Source: Megaustenia siamemsis
Lineage: Eukaryota; Mollusca; Gastropoda; Stylommatophora; Ariophantidae
Reading direction: 5' to 3'
DNA length: 64,000 nucleotides
Assembly (NCBI GenBank): GCA_032433765.1
Contig: JAVIAB010000025.1
Coordinates: 32,652,115 to 32,716,114, forward strand
Under the pieces are notes generated by a model, which was not told where the DNA came from, did no database searches, and worked only from the letters and a program-made list of their open reading frames with translations. The translations under genes were made by a program, and so were the position numbers. Below are positions 10,031 through 21,238 of the stretch, piece by piece. Every line of letters begins with the position of its first letter. Positions within the stretch are counted from its first letter, which is position 1.

Positions 10031-10545
10031 CAATACAATCTTCATCCCAACGTTGTGCTACCAATGCCAGTCCTAGACTTTACAATACAATCTTCATCCC
10101 AACGTTGTGCTACCAATGCCAGACCTGGACCCTAGATGCAAGAACAATAAGAAAAATAACCTCTACAGAGATGAAATGTGTTAGACGAATGACAGGAAAC
10201 AGTCTGAGAGATAAGATCAGAAATGAAGAACTGTGAAAAAAAGCTAGGAATAGCCCCCGCCATAGAATATATAAGGAAACAACAGATACACGTGTTTGGC
10301 CACGTGACAAGACAGAAAGATCAAAACACAACACAACGAGCCTTCAACAAACGTTGTGAGAACACCAGACCCACGGGTCGACCACGAAAAAGATGGATCT
10401 ATGAAATATTAGAAGCACTAGGAAACATAACAGCAGCAGAGGCGAACAGAAGAGCAAAAGACCGCAAATTTATATCTCCCCTCGACGCTGAAAGGCAGAT
10501 CAGGAAGGAAAGAAGAAGATCTATGGTCCAGGACTGGCATTGGTA
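10031..10545 (+). pseudogene. LINE3 C-terminal relic, inverted relative to both neighbours
   Basis: The + strand encodes KKLGIAPAIEYIRKQQIHVF, GHVTRQKDQNTTQRAFNKRC, TRPTGRPRKRWIYEILEAL and SPLDAERQIRKERR, the LINE3 C-terminus. A 40-bp piece (ACAATCTTCATCCCAACG, TGCTACCAATGCCAG) occurs twice in tandem at 10031-10118 and again inverted at 10535-10577. Confidence 0.75.
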
Positions 10546-10559
10546 GCACAACGTTGGGA

Positions 10560-11440
10560 TGAAGATTGTATTGTAGAGTACCTGTTTAGCCTCTATAGCT
10601 AATTCCTTTTTTGACAATAGTGCTGTCCAGTGATTTGACAAGCTTTGTTGTATATTGAGTCTGTCTCTGCTGTTTGTGAATTGTTGTGTGTCACTAGACT
10701 TCCTATGTATTTCAATTGCACTACTTGTATTAGAGCCTGCCTTCTATAGTTATGCTGATGTTCAGTTTCTCTGTTACCATATTCATGACTTCCTATTTTG
10801 TTGATGTTGATTTTCATGTTGTATTTTGTGCCTGTGCTGTTGAGTCTATTTAAGTGTTCTTGTAGGTCTTCTATTTTTCCATGTATTAGTGCCTGATAGT
10901 CTACGAATAGAAGCTCGTTGATCTCCTCTGTCTCTGGTGGGTTGGCTAGCTTGCATATATAGTCCATGTATGTAACAAACGGTACAGGGGGATAGTACGC
11001 ACCCCTGTCTTACACCTGATCTAACTTCGAAGTGGTCTGTGTAGCCTGTTGCTGTTCTGACCCTGCAGCTGCTGTTTATGTAGAGACTTTTAATTACGTT
11101 GGTTAGATGTTGGCTTACTCTGTATGTTGTTAGTATCTCCCACAGTTGTTCTTTGTTTACTATGACGAACGCTTTTTCCTGATCAATGAAGGCTATGTAC
11201 AAATTGTGATTATCTTAAGATTGTCTTATTCACCTGTCTTAAGGTGAATAGAGCGTCAGTACATCCTCTGTTTTTTTTTTCGGAACCCCATTTGAGAATC
11301 GTATAACTGTAGTTCTATTATTGGTCTCAGAATGTTTTCCACAATTTTGGCTTTTAACTTTCTACATGACTGATAAGTATATATATTTATTTTGCAGTTT
11401 CTCTTGCTACCTTTTTTTCCCCATATTGGTACGATAGAAA
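10560..11440 (-). pseudogene. LINE3 reverse-transcriptase fragment
   Basis: Minus-strand frames carry reverse-transcriptase landmarks of a non-LTR element: an upstream GFRKKKQR region (from near 11300), then YIAFIDQEKAF (core block with the Asp) and GVRQGCVLSP, then NELLFVDYQALIHG, where the expected YADD-type box is degenerate. After it come LQEHLNRLNSTGTKYN and the connection region. The frame is broken in at least three places, so it cannot make an enzyme. Compare the better copy at 19310-20230. Confidence 0.75.
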
Positions 11441-11699
11441 AGAGAACTACTAAATACAATTAGAACAAGACAAATGAAATTTGTGGAGCATGTTAAAAGA
11501 CACAACAGCCTAATAAAAGTAGTATTGCAAGGGAAAATACAAGGTAAAAGAGGCAGAGGCAGACCAAGACTAACATGGACAAGTAACATCAAAAGATGGA
11601 CAAGTCAGCCTATGACAACCTGCACCATCAAAGAAAGAGACAGAGCGGAATGGCGCTCTATGGTAGCCGAACTTCGATGCGGAGACGGCACTCAGTGAT
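11440..11699 (+). pseudogene. LINE2 C-terminal fragment
   Basis: The open frame reads MKFVEHVKRHNSLIKVVLQG, KIQGKRGRGRPRLTWTSNIK, RWTSQPMTTCTIKERDRAEW and a stop in TGATGATGAT. This is the extreme C-terminus of LINE2, starting abruptly. The stop lies in the simple-repeat tail. Confidence 0.8.
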
Positions 11700-11830
11700 G
11701 ATGATTTGTACGATGATTGCCGGTTGCCAGTCCTCTGGGGCTTTTTGTTGGTGCCATGCTGTGCCATGTATTATGCCAAAAGAAAACAAAGATTTTTTAT
11801 TATTTGAAAAGAAAATCGATAAGTATTTTA

Positions 11831-12205
11831 TTTATATCCGGAAGTGGGGGAGGGGGGGGGGAGGAAATAGACGATCTCGTCGCCGATTGAATTAAACAGA
11901 CTTCGTGCAAATCTATAATCGAACATCTACACGTTACAGCTGACGTCAACACCCACGCTGTGTAAATATCAAATCGATTTACAGACTTGAGATTTGACCC
12001 GAAGAGCTGTAGGGAAACATAATCGCTGAAATATGATTCCAAGAAATGTCGAGGTTGGCAGGTTGGCCCAGGACAGGGACTGTAGCGAGGTACAATGTGG
12101 GGGTCTTGTGAAAAGTTATGCTTCATAACAATGATTGTCGGACATGGGGTGTCTAAACTTTCTGCCCCATGTCGCGTCTTCGGGTGGAAAGCACATTTTA
12201 TTGAT
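11831..12205. other. no gene recognised; possible SINE-C-like end
   Basis: A G-run occurs near 11850. The last 60 bp (CCCCATGTCGCGTCTTCGGG, GGAAAGCACATTTTATTGAT) loosely resemble the SINE-C 3' end and lead straight into the GATA-rich array. Confidence 0.4.
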
Positions 12206-12658
12206 AAATAAGATTGGATAAGATAAGATTAAATATACGATAAGATAAGATATAAGATAGGATAAGATAAGATTAAATATACGATAAAATAAGATTAAAT
12301 ATACGATAAGATAAGATATAAGATAGGATAAGATAAGATTAAATATACGATAAGATAAGATATAAGATAGGATAAGATAAGATTAAATATACGATAAGAT
12401 AAGATATAAGATAGGATAAGATAAGATTAAATATACGATAAAATAAGATTAAATATACGATAAGATAAGATATAAGATAGGATAAGATAAGATTAAATAT
12501 ACGATAAAATAAGATTAAATATACGATAACATAAGATATAAGATAGGATAAGAGATAAGTTAAGATAGAAGATTGAAGACAAGATATAAGATAATATAAG
12601 AGATAAGTTAAAATAGAAGATTGAAGACAAGATAAGATACGATACGATATAAGATAAG
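12206..12658. repeat. GATAAG-rich array
   Basis: Hierarchical repeat built from GATAAGATAAGAT, ATAAGATAGG and ATTAAATATAC blocks, with a longer period of roughly 58-60 bp in the middle. Confidence 0.9.
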
Positions 12659-12661
12659 AAA

Positions 12662-13085
12662 AGCTAAATGGTTAGTGAACTGTACTACAAAGGACAAGAG
12701 TAGGGTTCCATCCCAACCGACGGCTTCTAGGTTCACCCAGCCTTAAATGGGTACCGGATTTTTTTTCTGAGAAAGTAAAGCGGCACAGGCGTAATACCGA
12801 CCACATTACCCCAAAAATCATGTGCCGAAGATCTGTAAAATTTATGGTCACTAACACTATGGCTTGACAAGCTGTCATTGTAAAAAGTATTGTTATGGAA
12901 ACAGCGCTATATATTTTAGAGCAGTGATCTCTGCAATATGTGCCACTTTGGCACGCAAGGTTTCTGTTTTTGAGATTGTGGTTCCGCCCTATGTGCCGTC
13001 TTCGGCTCGAAAGGATAATAGATAGATAGAACACCATATTCCCTATACTCCACTTGGCGTGATGGGACTCTTTACTTTTACTTAT
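12662..13085 (+). mobile_element. SINE-A split by SINE-C
   Basis: The SINE-A head is at 12662 (GGTTAGTGAACTG), the body extends to 12860 and resumes at 13030-13085, ending CTTTACTTTTACTT. SINE-C at 12861-13029 interrupts it and duplicated aacacyat (12853-12860 and 13030-13037). In uninterrupted copies that target is present once. Confidence 0.85.
12861..13029 (+). mobile_element. SINE-C, inserted in SINE-A
   Basis: Starts GGCTTGACAAGCTGTC and ends CCGTCTTCGGCTCGAAAGG with a short GATA tail. It is younger than the SINE-A it interrupts. Confidence 0.85.
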
Positions 13086-13157
13086 TATAAGATCAAAAAT
13101 GTAGAGTTTGGTGGAGAGTTTCAAAGAAAGACAACTAGCAAACTATGCGATAGTTTT

Positions 13158-15078
13158 TTGTCGTGCCGGTTCATGTAGTAAGACACCAGATAGCGGTGCC
13201 GGTTCATGTAGTAGGGACACCAGATAGCGGTGCCGATTCATGTAGTAAGACACCAGATAGCGGTGCCGATTCATGTAGTAAGACACCAGATAGCGGTGCC
13301 GGTTCATGTAGTAGGGACACCAGGTAGCGGTGCCGGTTCATGTAGTAAGACACCAGATAGCGGTGCCGGTTCATGTAGTAAGACACCAGATAGCGGTGCC
13401 GGTTCATGTAGTAAGACACCAGATAGCGATGCCGGTTCATGTAGTAAGACACCAGATAGCGGTGCCGGTTCATGTAGTAAGACACCAGATAGCGGTGCCG
13501 GTTCATGTAGTAAGACACCAGATAGCGGTGCCGGTTCATGTAGTAAGACACCAGATAGCGGTGCCGGTTCATGTAGTAGGGACACCAGGTAGCGGTGCCG
13601 GTTCATGTAGTAAGACACCAGATAGCGGTGCCGGTTCATGTAGTAAGACACCAGATAGCGGTGCGGTTCATGTAGTAAGACACCAGATAGCGGTGCCGGT
13701 TCATGTAGTAAGACACCAGACAGCGGTGCCGGTTCATGTAGTAAGACACCAGACAGCGGTGCCGGTTCATGTAGTAAGACACCAGATAGCGGTGCCGGTT
13801 CATGTAGTAAGACACCAGACAGCGGTGCCGGTTCATGTAGTAAGACACCAGACAGCGGTGCCGGTTCATGTAGTAAGACACCAGACAGCGGTGCCGGTTC
13901 ATGTAGTAAGACACCAGATAGCGGTGCCGGTTCATGCAGTAGGGACACCAGACAGCGGTGCCGGTCATGTAGTAAGACACCAGATAGCGGTGCCGGTTCA
14001 TGTAGTAAGACACCAGATAGCGGTGCCGGTTCATGTAGTAAGACACCAGACAGCGGTGCCGGTTCATGTAGTAAGACACCAGACAGCGGTGCCGGTTCAT
14101 GTAGTAAGACACCAGATAGCGGTGCCGGTTCATGTAGTAAGACACCAGATAGCGGTGCCGGTTCATGCAGTAGGGACACCAGATAGCGGTGCCGGTTCAT
14201 GCAGTAGGGACACCAGATAGCGGTGCTGGTTCATGTAGTAAGACACCAGATAGCGGTGCCGGTTCATGTAGTAAGACACCAGATAGCGGTGCCGGTTCAT
14301 GTAGTAAGACACCAGATAGCGGTGCCGGTTCATGTAGTAAGACACCAGATAGCGGTGCCGGTTCATGCAATAGGGACACCAGATAGCGGTGCCGGTTCAT
14401 GCAATAGGGACACCAGATAGCGGTGCCGGTTCATGTAGTAAGACACCAGACAGCGGTGCCGGTTCATGTAGTAAAACACCAGATAGCGGTGCCGGTTCAT
14501 GCAGTAGGGACACCAGATAGCGGTGCCGGTTCATGTAGTAAGACACCAGATAGCGGTGCCGGTTCATGTAGTAAGACACCAGATAGCGGTGCCGGTTCAT
14601 GCAATAGGACACCAGATAGCGGTGCCGGTTCATGTAGTAAGACACCAGACAGCGGTGCGGTTCATGTAGTAAGACACCAGACAGCGGTGCCGGTTCATGT
14701 AGTAAGACACCCGATAGCGGTGCCGGTTCATGTAGTAAGACACCAGATAGCGGTGCCGGTTCATGTAGTAAGACACCAGGTAGCGGTGTCGGTTCATGTA
14801 GTAAGACACCAGACAGCGGTGCCGGTTCATGTAGTAAGACACCAGATAGCGGTGCCGGTTCATGTAGTAAGACACCAGATAGCGGTGCCGGTTCATGTAG
14901 TAAGACACCAGACAGCGGTGCCGGTTCATGTAGTAAGACACCAGACAGCGGTGCCGGTTCATGTAGTAAGACACCAGATAGCGGTGCCGGTTCATGTAGT
15001 AAGACACCAGATAGCGGTGCCGGTTCATGTAGTAAGACACCAGACAGCGGTGCCGGTTCATGTAGTAAGACACCAGAT
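13158..15078. repeat. 33-bp minisatellite, about 58 copies
   Basis: The unit is GTGCCGGTTCATGTAGTAAG followed by ACACCAGATAGCG. Because 33 is a multiple of three and the unit has no stop in several frames, long frames run through both strands (11-residue repeats such as MNRHRYLVSYY or VPVHVVRHQIA). A minority 34-bp unit (GTAGGGACACC) shifts the frame each time it occurs, against selection for a protein. Cys/Tyr variation is a single C/T site (CAGACAG or CAGATAG). Confidence 0.95.
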
Positions 15079-15405
15079 CGTGATTGGGCTGAAATCCGTT
15101 AGAAACTCATAGTTCATTGCTTTCGACAAAATCACCAGCATCTCGTGACGTCCCAATATTGAAAGTTGTCATGCAGCACCACTAGACGTTGTTTCTTGCC
15201 TTCATGGGGCACGATGTCCGTGCCATAACTGAGGCTGTCAGCCCACTTTAATCTGTGTCTTCCTCTGTGTCGTTTACCTTTGTTTTTCTGTGCAAGATGA
15301 CTTTCAGCAAGTTACTCTTTCTTGACATTTCCTAAACATTTCACTTATCATCGAATTGTGTTGTGTTAAGTAGTTCATTCTTTGTTCTCAGCTATTTCAA
15401 AACGT
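15079..15405. other. no gene; weak LINE trace
   Basis: Around 15240-15310 the stretch GCCCACTTTAATC...CAAGATGACTTTCAGCA resembles 63414-63465. Otherwise nothing is recognised. Confidence 0.4.
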
Positions 15406-15409
15406 CTTT

Positions 15410-15570
15410 GCTTGCTTGCGTTCGCCCGATGACTTAAGGAGTGTACCTTATCATCTTCTGCCCTTTAAAGGACGTTAAGTAGGCGTGTCTGCGTTGTGTT
15501 GTGGTTTACAGTATAACTGTGATATTTGCGCCTTTCGGCCCAACACATCCGACTTCAGCATGACATTTTT
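15410..15570. repeat. dispersed repeat F, copy 2
   Basis: Co-linear with 3144-3312 (GCTTGCTTG, GATGACT, GGCGTGTCTGCGTTG, CCTTTCGGC, GACTTCAGCA). Confidence 0.7.
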
Positions 15571-15749
15571 TAGTATCGGGTTGTCTTCCCTCTTCGATCC
15601 CTACTCACTTGGCCAGACTAGACAGGTTAGTCTGTTACTAGAGGCACCACAGAGAGGTGGAGCAGGGTCTGGATGTTTCTGGTTCACCGATCCTGGCGCA
15701 AGCCATCAGCTGTGGATCGCTGACAACTTCCAGCTCTGGTCAAAACGTC

Positions 15750-16025
15750 TTTATTTGCCTTTTATTTTACTCATCCAATTTTCCATTTTTCTAAAAATAT
15801 AGTTTTCATAGGCTTCAATTTTCATTCTGTCTTTCTTTCCATCTGTCTTTCTTTCCATCTGTCTTTTTTTGTCACTTGCTTCTGTACCATTCGTGTATCG
15901 AGGGAAATACAAAGTTCTGACTCTCGTCGTTTTGGCGGCTTCAACCAATGCCATTTGATGTTGTAGCATTTCTTCGATGGTGTCTGTCCATCTTACTCTC
16001 GGTCTGCCTATCGCTTATCTCCCAA
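15750..16025 (-). pseudogene. LINE C-terminal relic
   Basis: On the minus strand: RQTESKMDRHHRRNATTS followed by LVEAAKTTRVRTLYFPRYTN. A related trace (LVEAARRT, then TLYHSRR) is at 43200-43260. It corresponds to the very end of a LINE protein. Confidence 0.5.
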
Positions 16026-16239
16026 TCGAAAGAATGTAGAAAGACTGCAGTGCGATTCAATTGTTTTGTTTTCTTATTTAGTAACTTATGTTTTGTCATA
16101 TTTCTGCACGTTCCATGAATGTTGAACATATATATCACTTGCTGTTCTCCGTTTTATTCCTGTTGTTATTTGTTTTGTTGTGGCTATATCTTTAATCTCA
16201 GTCAGGTCAGGTAATTTTACCTGCTACTGTATGCAGTAA

Positions 16240-16415
16240 ACAGTACAATCTGTGGCTGCTCTGCTGCCTTGCAGGTAAGCTCGGGAGAGTAAAAGGCTAA
16301 GGGAGGGTACCCCGAAGTAAAACAACCCCACTGCCTTGTGGGTGAGACTTTTTAGTCAAAGGCTAGTGGGGTCAACCGTAAACAAATCGACGGAAGGCAA
16401 CAGAATACCGTCGTA
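16240..16415. repeat. dispersed repeat, also at 46180-46320
   Basis: CTGCTGCCTTGCAGG, then AAAGGCTAAGG(G/A) and CCCGAA occur in the same order at 46245-46310. It may be part of a LINE 5' region; not proven. Confidence 0.5.
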
Positions 16416-16423
16416 ACTTCTTT

Positions 16424-16735
16424 GTATAATCATGAATCGCCACAATACGTTCTGAAAGAGATCAAAGCAAAAAGAGAGCTAATTTCCAATATTAGGAGGA
16501 AACAATCATCATTTTTTGGCCATGTAATGAGAAGAGAACAACTGGAATATATTGTAACAACTGGGAAAATTGAGGGACGAAGAGATAGAGGGAAGCAAAG
16601 AGAAAAAATAACAGACAGCTTAAGAGAATGGCTTGGCAGAAGGTCAACAACAGAAATGATAAATAGCTGCCGAGATCGAAAGTTGTGGAGAGACATGATC
16701 ACCTACGCCAGTAGGCCCGGTACTTGATGATGATG
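16424..16735 (+). mobile_element. 5'-truncated LINE1 with 8-bp TSD
   Basis: The intact C-terminal frame reads KRELISNIRRKQSSFFGHVM, RREQLEYIVTTGKIEGRRDR, GKQREKI, EWLGRRSTTEMI and LWRDMITYASRPGT, then a stop formed by the TGATGATGA tail. It is flanked by acttcttt at 16416-16423 and 16736-16743. The uninterrupted C-terminus suggests a fairly recent insertion. Confidence 0.85.
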
Positions 16736-16743
16736 ACTTCTTT

Positions 16744-17325
16744 AACAGAGCATTTTATCTGAATCTTGGTATAGATTTCCTCGAAACTTGAGAGTTGATC
16801 TTCTGTAATATAACTTTTCCGGTGATAGAACTTGCATTTTTCGCTTTTGTTCGATCAAAAACAAAAAAAAAACAGACTTTGGTGGGTGTCGAAAATTTTT
16901 TTTTTTTTTATATATAAATGATACATCTTCTGTGGAAAAAAGTTAAAAATATAAAAGTAGACATGTTAATATATGCAAAACACCAAAAATTGAAAACTGG
17001 AGAGAAAAAAATTGCAAAATGCGTGTTTTTCAGAAGCGCATTTTCCCTTAATAAGCGCTGATGTTAATTAATGTATACATTAATCAGGGTTACAAATCTG
17101 CGAAGAGTTGCTCTGTTGAAAGCATTACAATCCATTCACGGTCCGACCTCGTGGGATTTATCTCCACAATAAATATAATTGACCAGCGAACAGCTCAATA
17201 ACAATGAAGGTTTGCACTTAACTAACTCTAGCGTGTATCAACTTTGATTCCCTTGTGCCTGTGAGCGTCACACTCGCTTTTTTCTGGCTGAAAATATGAT
17301 CCCCAGTGATCCCTGGGGGGGGGGT
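16744..17325. other. no gene recognised
   Basis: AT-rich with A and T runs near 16860-16910. No exon or element identified. Confidence 0.45.
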
Positions 17326-18142
17326 GTTACATGGCGAGAGATGGTCAAGGAATGAAAGAGCCTTTTTGGGAATAGATGGTCAAGGAATGAAAAAGCCTTT
17401 ATGTGGAGAGATGGTCAAGGAATGAAAAGCCTTTATGTGGAGAGATGGTCAAGGAATGAAAGAGCCTTTATGGGGAGAGATGGTCAAGGAATGAAAGACC
17501 CTTTATGGGGAGAGATGGTCAAGGGATGAAAGAGCCTTTATGGGGAGAGATGGTCAAGGAATGAAAGAGCCTTTATGGGGAGAGATGGTCAAGGAAGGAA
17601 AGAGCCTTATGGGGAGAGAAGGTCAAGGTATGAAAGAACCTTATGGGGAGAGAAGGTCAAGGTATAAAGAGCCTTTATGAGGAGAGAAGGTCAAGGGATG
17701 AAAGAACCTTATGGGGAGAGAAGGTCAAGGTATGAAAGAGCCTTTATGGGGAGAGATGGTCAAGGAATGAAAGAGCTTTTTATGGGGAGAGATGGCCAAG
17801 GAATGAAAGATCATTTATGGGGAGAGATGGTCAAGGAATGTAAGAGCCTTTATGGGGAGATGGTCAAGGAATGAAAGAGCCTTTATTGGGAGAGATGGTC
17901 AAGGAATGAAAGAGCCTTTATGGGGAGAGATGGTCAAGGAATGAAAGAGCCTTTATGGGGAGAGATGGTCAAGGAATGAAAGAGCCTTTTTATGGGGAGA
18001 GATGGTCAAGGAATGAAAGATCCTTTATGGGGAGAGATGGTCAAGGAATGAAAGATCCTTTATGGTGAGAGATGGTCAAGGAATGAAAGAGCCTTTATTG
18101 GGAGAGATGGTCAAGAAATGAAAGATTCTTTATTGGGAGAGA
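17326..18142. repeat. 35-bp minisatellite, about 23 copies
   Basis: The unit is GGGGAGAGATGGTCAAGG followed by AATGAAAGAGCCTTTAT. Length varies by one or two T or G. A sub-block near 17600-17740 has GAGAAGGTCAAGGTATG. Confidence 0.95.
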
Positions 18143-18985
18143 ACTGAGCCCCACCTTCTGATCAAAAACGTGTAGCCATGAGAAGTTGAACTCCCTGGAC
18201 TGCATTCTCCAAAGGTTCTAATGCTATGTGACATCTTTACCTTACCTCCGGCAATAATACAGTTACTTTCATCTCAAAATGGTGCGTTGTAACTGTAGAT
18301 GTACTATCGTATATGTTCTATCGTAGATCATCCTGCAGGTAACTATCACAAGAGGAAGAAGGAGAGAAGTTGGCAGAGAAGGAGATGAGAAGAAAACATT
18401 TTTAAAATGAACAAGCTTCAATTTCGTTCAAAGAATGTCTGCAAACAAGGATCAGTTGAGATTGCTAGTGAAATCTGTCATTAATTCTCCAATGATCTCC
18501 AGTTGATAAAGTCTGTCAGTAGAGCTCCAACTATCCTCAAGTTGATCAAGTCTGCCAATAAAGCACGAACCATCCCAAGATTGATGAAGTCTGTCTGTAC
18601 TTGTTCTAAAAATAGTATCAGGTAATTTATCATGTATATCATCCAATAACAGTATCAGATGTACTGTCGTAAAGCGGTCTTGCCTCCTTGCACCAAATAA
18701 TATCACATTTCATGAGACACTTGTAATTCTATATTTAGGTTTGACGAAACCAATTGTAACTATTCCACGTGCATTCCCTGCTGTTCAGGAGGCGTGTCGG
18801 CTGTGAAAAGATTTGACATACGACGATCACGTGCTACCACATTATCCAGACACGAGCACAGTTAAACTAGTAACAGGAATATGTGTCAACTAAACATAAC
18901 AAGCTAACAATATAGCACAGGCAAAGAATGTTACATATATTTATTAAACCCCATTAAATGTATTTCTTGCTTTGGTCGTCCTCTC
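18143..18985. other. no gene recognised
   Basis: A weak internal repeat of about 55-60 bp at 18475-18605 (GTTGATAAAGTCTGTCAG, GTTGATCAAGTCTGCCAA, ATTGATGAAGTCTGTCTG). Nothing else. Confidence 0.45.
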
Positions 18986-18989
18986 GTTA

Positions 18990-19255
18990 AAAAATAAAAG
19001 TAAGTAAAGTGCCCCCATCACGCCAAGTGGCGTATAGGGAATATGGTGTTAGTGACCCAATACTTTACAGACCTCCAGCACATGATTTTTGGGGTAATGT
19101 GGTCGGCATTACGCCCGTGCCGCTTTACTTTCCCATAAAAAAATCCGGTGCCCATTTAAGGCTGGGTGAACCCGGAAGCCGTCGGTTGGGATCGAACCCT
19201 ACCCCTTGTCCTTTGTAGTCCAGTTCACTAACCACTGAGCTATCGCGGCTCCCAC
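18990..19255 (-). mobile_element. SINE-A, near full length
   Basis: Head at the right end (minus strand GCGATAGCTCAGTGGTTAGT and GGTTCGATCC), tail at the left (TTTACTTACTTTTATTTTTT). Little diverged from other SINE-A copies. Confidence 0.88.
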
Positions 19256-19309
19256 TCTCGTTTTTTACTTTTTGATATTTTTTTTCGGTTTTTTTTTATT
19301 GACACGATT

Positions 19310-20230
19310 TTTAACAAAACTTCTTCTGCTTTCCTTCCTCATTTGCTTTTCAGCGTCGAGGGGAGATATAATTTGCGGTCTTTTGCTCTTCTCTTTGCCT
19401 CTGCTGCTGTTATGTTTCCTAGTGTTTCTAATATTCCGTCTATCCATCTTTTCATGGTCGGCCCTTGGGTCTTATGTTCTCGCAAACCTTTATTGAAGGC
19501 TCGTTGTGTTGTGTTTTGAAATGTCTGGTTTTGTCACGTGGCAAAGCCATTTTATCTGTTGTTTCTTTGTGTATTTAATGGCGAGGGTTATTCCTAGTTT
19601 TTTCTCAGTTCTTCATTTCTGATCATATCTCTCAGACTGTTTCCTGTCATTCGTCTAACACATTTCATCTCTGTAGAGGTTATTTTTCTTATTGTTCTTG
19701 CGTCTAGGGTCCACGTCTGGCATTGGTAGCACAACGTTGGGATGAAGATTGTATTGTATAGTGCTCGTTTTGCCTCCAGAGTTATTTCCTTGTTGGACAA
19801 TAGTGGTGACAGCTGTCCGATGATTTGACAAGCTTTGTTGCGTCTTGAGTCTATTTCTGCTGTTTGTGAATTGTCATTTTTCACTAGACTTCCTAGGTAT
19901 TTAAACTCCTCTACCTGTTTTAGTTGTCTGCCATCTATAGTTATGTTGATGTTCTGTTTCTCTTTTGCGATATTCATGACTTCTGTTTTCCTGATGTTGA
20001 TTTTCGTGTTGTATTTTGTGCCTGTGCTGTTGAGTCTATCTAAGTGTTCTTGTAGGTCTTCTATTGTTCCATGTATTATTGCCTGATCGTCTACAAATAA
20101 AAGCTCGTTGATCTCCTCTGTCTCTGATGGGTTGGCTAACTTGCATATATAGTCCATGTATGTAATAAACAGTAGGGGTATAGTATGCACTTACCACTGT
20201 CTTAAACCTGGTCTAACATTCAAAATGGCC
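19310..20230 (-). pseudogene. LINE3, best copy: end of reverse transcriptase to C-terminus
   Basis: The minus-strand frame 20190-19594 reads ICKLANPSETEEINELLFVD, DQAIIHG (a degenerate YADD-type box region), LQEHLDRLNSTGTKYNTKIN, KTEVMNIAKE, VEEFKYLGSLV, KACQIIGQL, then YNTIFIPTLCYQCQTWTLD and MKCVRRMTGNSLRDMIRNEE. After a frame break the C-terminal part continues to about 19310 (minus strand RPRKRW type motifs and SPLDAE). It lacks the start of the reverse transcriptase and any endonuclease, so it is a dead 5'-truncated copy. Confidence 0.8.
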
Positions 20231-20335
20231 CGTGTAATCTTCTGCTGTTCTGACTGCACATTTTGACAAATGAAAGGGAGAATAGAGGCCGCAGACCGGT
20301 TTTCTCAGAAGAATGTTGAGCTAAAACAAGGCTAG

Positions 20336-20870
20336 GGGGCCTCGTTAGCCTAGGAATAATCACCCGACTAGACTACATACGTTCGGACAACGGAAGTTGT
20401 GCGAAACAAGTATAAAGTAAAAAAGAAAAGTAAAGAGCCCCGGTCACGCCAAGTGGCGTATAGGGAATATGGTGTTAGTGACCATAGATTTTACAGACCT
20501 TCAGCGCATGATTTTTGGAGTAATGTGGTCGGTATTACGCCCGTGCCGCTTTACTTTACCAGAAAAAAAATCTGGTACCCATTTAAGGCTGAGTAAACCC
20601 GGAAGTCGTCGGTTGGAATCGAACCCTACCTCTTGTCCTTTATAGTCCAGTTCGCTAACCACTGAGCTATCGCGGCTCCTGTGTTGTACTCATGGTTGGG
20701 AAAAAAAAGTGAGGAATGTCACCTCGCATCGTGAGTTTCGATGTTTGAAGCGACACTATCCATAAGCCTTCGAACACTTCTGGTTAGGCGGCCGAGCACA
20801 TACGGGTGAAGACTCGCGTCTCATACTTTACTTTTCCTTCTTTTCCTTTCTTTTTCTGACTCATACCTAA
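20336..20870 (+). mobile_element. SINE-B split by SINE-A
   Basis: The SINE-B head (GGGGCCTCGTTAGCC, then GTTCGGACAAC) is at 20336-20400 and the body resumes after 20683 (TTGTACTCATGGTTGGG, then ATCGTGAGTTTCGATG and GGCGGCCGAGCACATACGGG). SINE-A at about 20420-20683 separates the parts. Confidence 0.8.
20420..20683 (-). mobile_element. SINE-A, inserted in SINE-B
   Basis: Full length: T-rich tail side at the left, head CGATAGCTCAGTGGTTAG at the right on the minus strand. It interrupts SINE-B. Confidence 0.87.
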
Positions 20871-21238
20871 AAGGTGTCGTGGTTATATCATTTGTCGTTC
20901 TTGAGCTGCTCGAACTGTCTGAATTAGTGATTTTCTTTTGTTGTTACATGTCTCTGTCACTGCATCTATCCATCTTCTTCTTTTCTCTTTTCACTGATAC
21001 CTAAAAGGTGTCGTGGTTATATCATTTGTCGTTCTTGAGCTACTCGAACTGTCTGAATTAGTGATTTTCCTTAGTTGTTACATGTCTCTGTCACTGCATC
21101 TATCCATCTTCTTCTTTTCTCTTTCTCACTGATACCAAAAAGGTGTCTTGGTTATATCATTTGCCGTTCTTGAGCTGCTCGAACTGTCTGAATTAGTGAT
21201 TTTCCTTTGTTGTTACATGTCTCTATCACTGCATCTAT
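20851..21238 (-). repeat. three 135-bp tandem copies of a LINE6 3' end
   Basis: The segment from (T/C)CTAAAAGGTGTCGTGG to TGCATCTATCC repeats with starts near 20864, 20999 and 21134. It is the antisense of the LINE6 3' end at 26680-26815 (DAVTETCNNKGKSLIQTVRA, then the stop and untranslated end). Confidence 0.9.

Larger units (their letters stand above)
9447..11830. other. composite block bounded by a 19-bp direct repeat
   Basis: The 19-mer aaaatcgataagtatttta occurs exactly at 9447-9465 and 11812-11830. Between the copies lie LINE3 (-), LINE3 (+), LINE3 reverse transcriptase (-) and LINE2 (+). The direct repeat is longer than a typical chance match and could be the duplicated target of a complex insertion or a rearrangement breakpoint. 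Confidence 0.7.

Noticed and set aside
13158..15078. Open frames of up to 298 residues on both strands (MNRHRYLVSYY and related repeats)
   Set aside because: They are the 33-bp minisatellite read in several frames; 34-bp units shift the frame and there is no start context, splice signal or codon bias.
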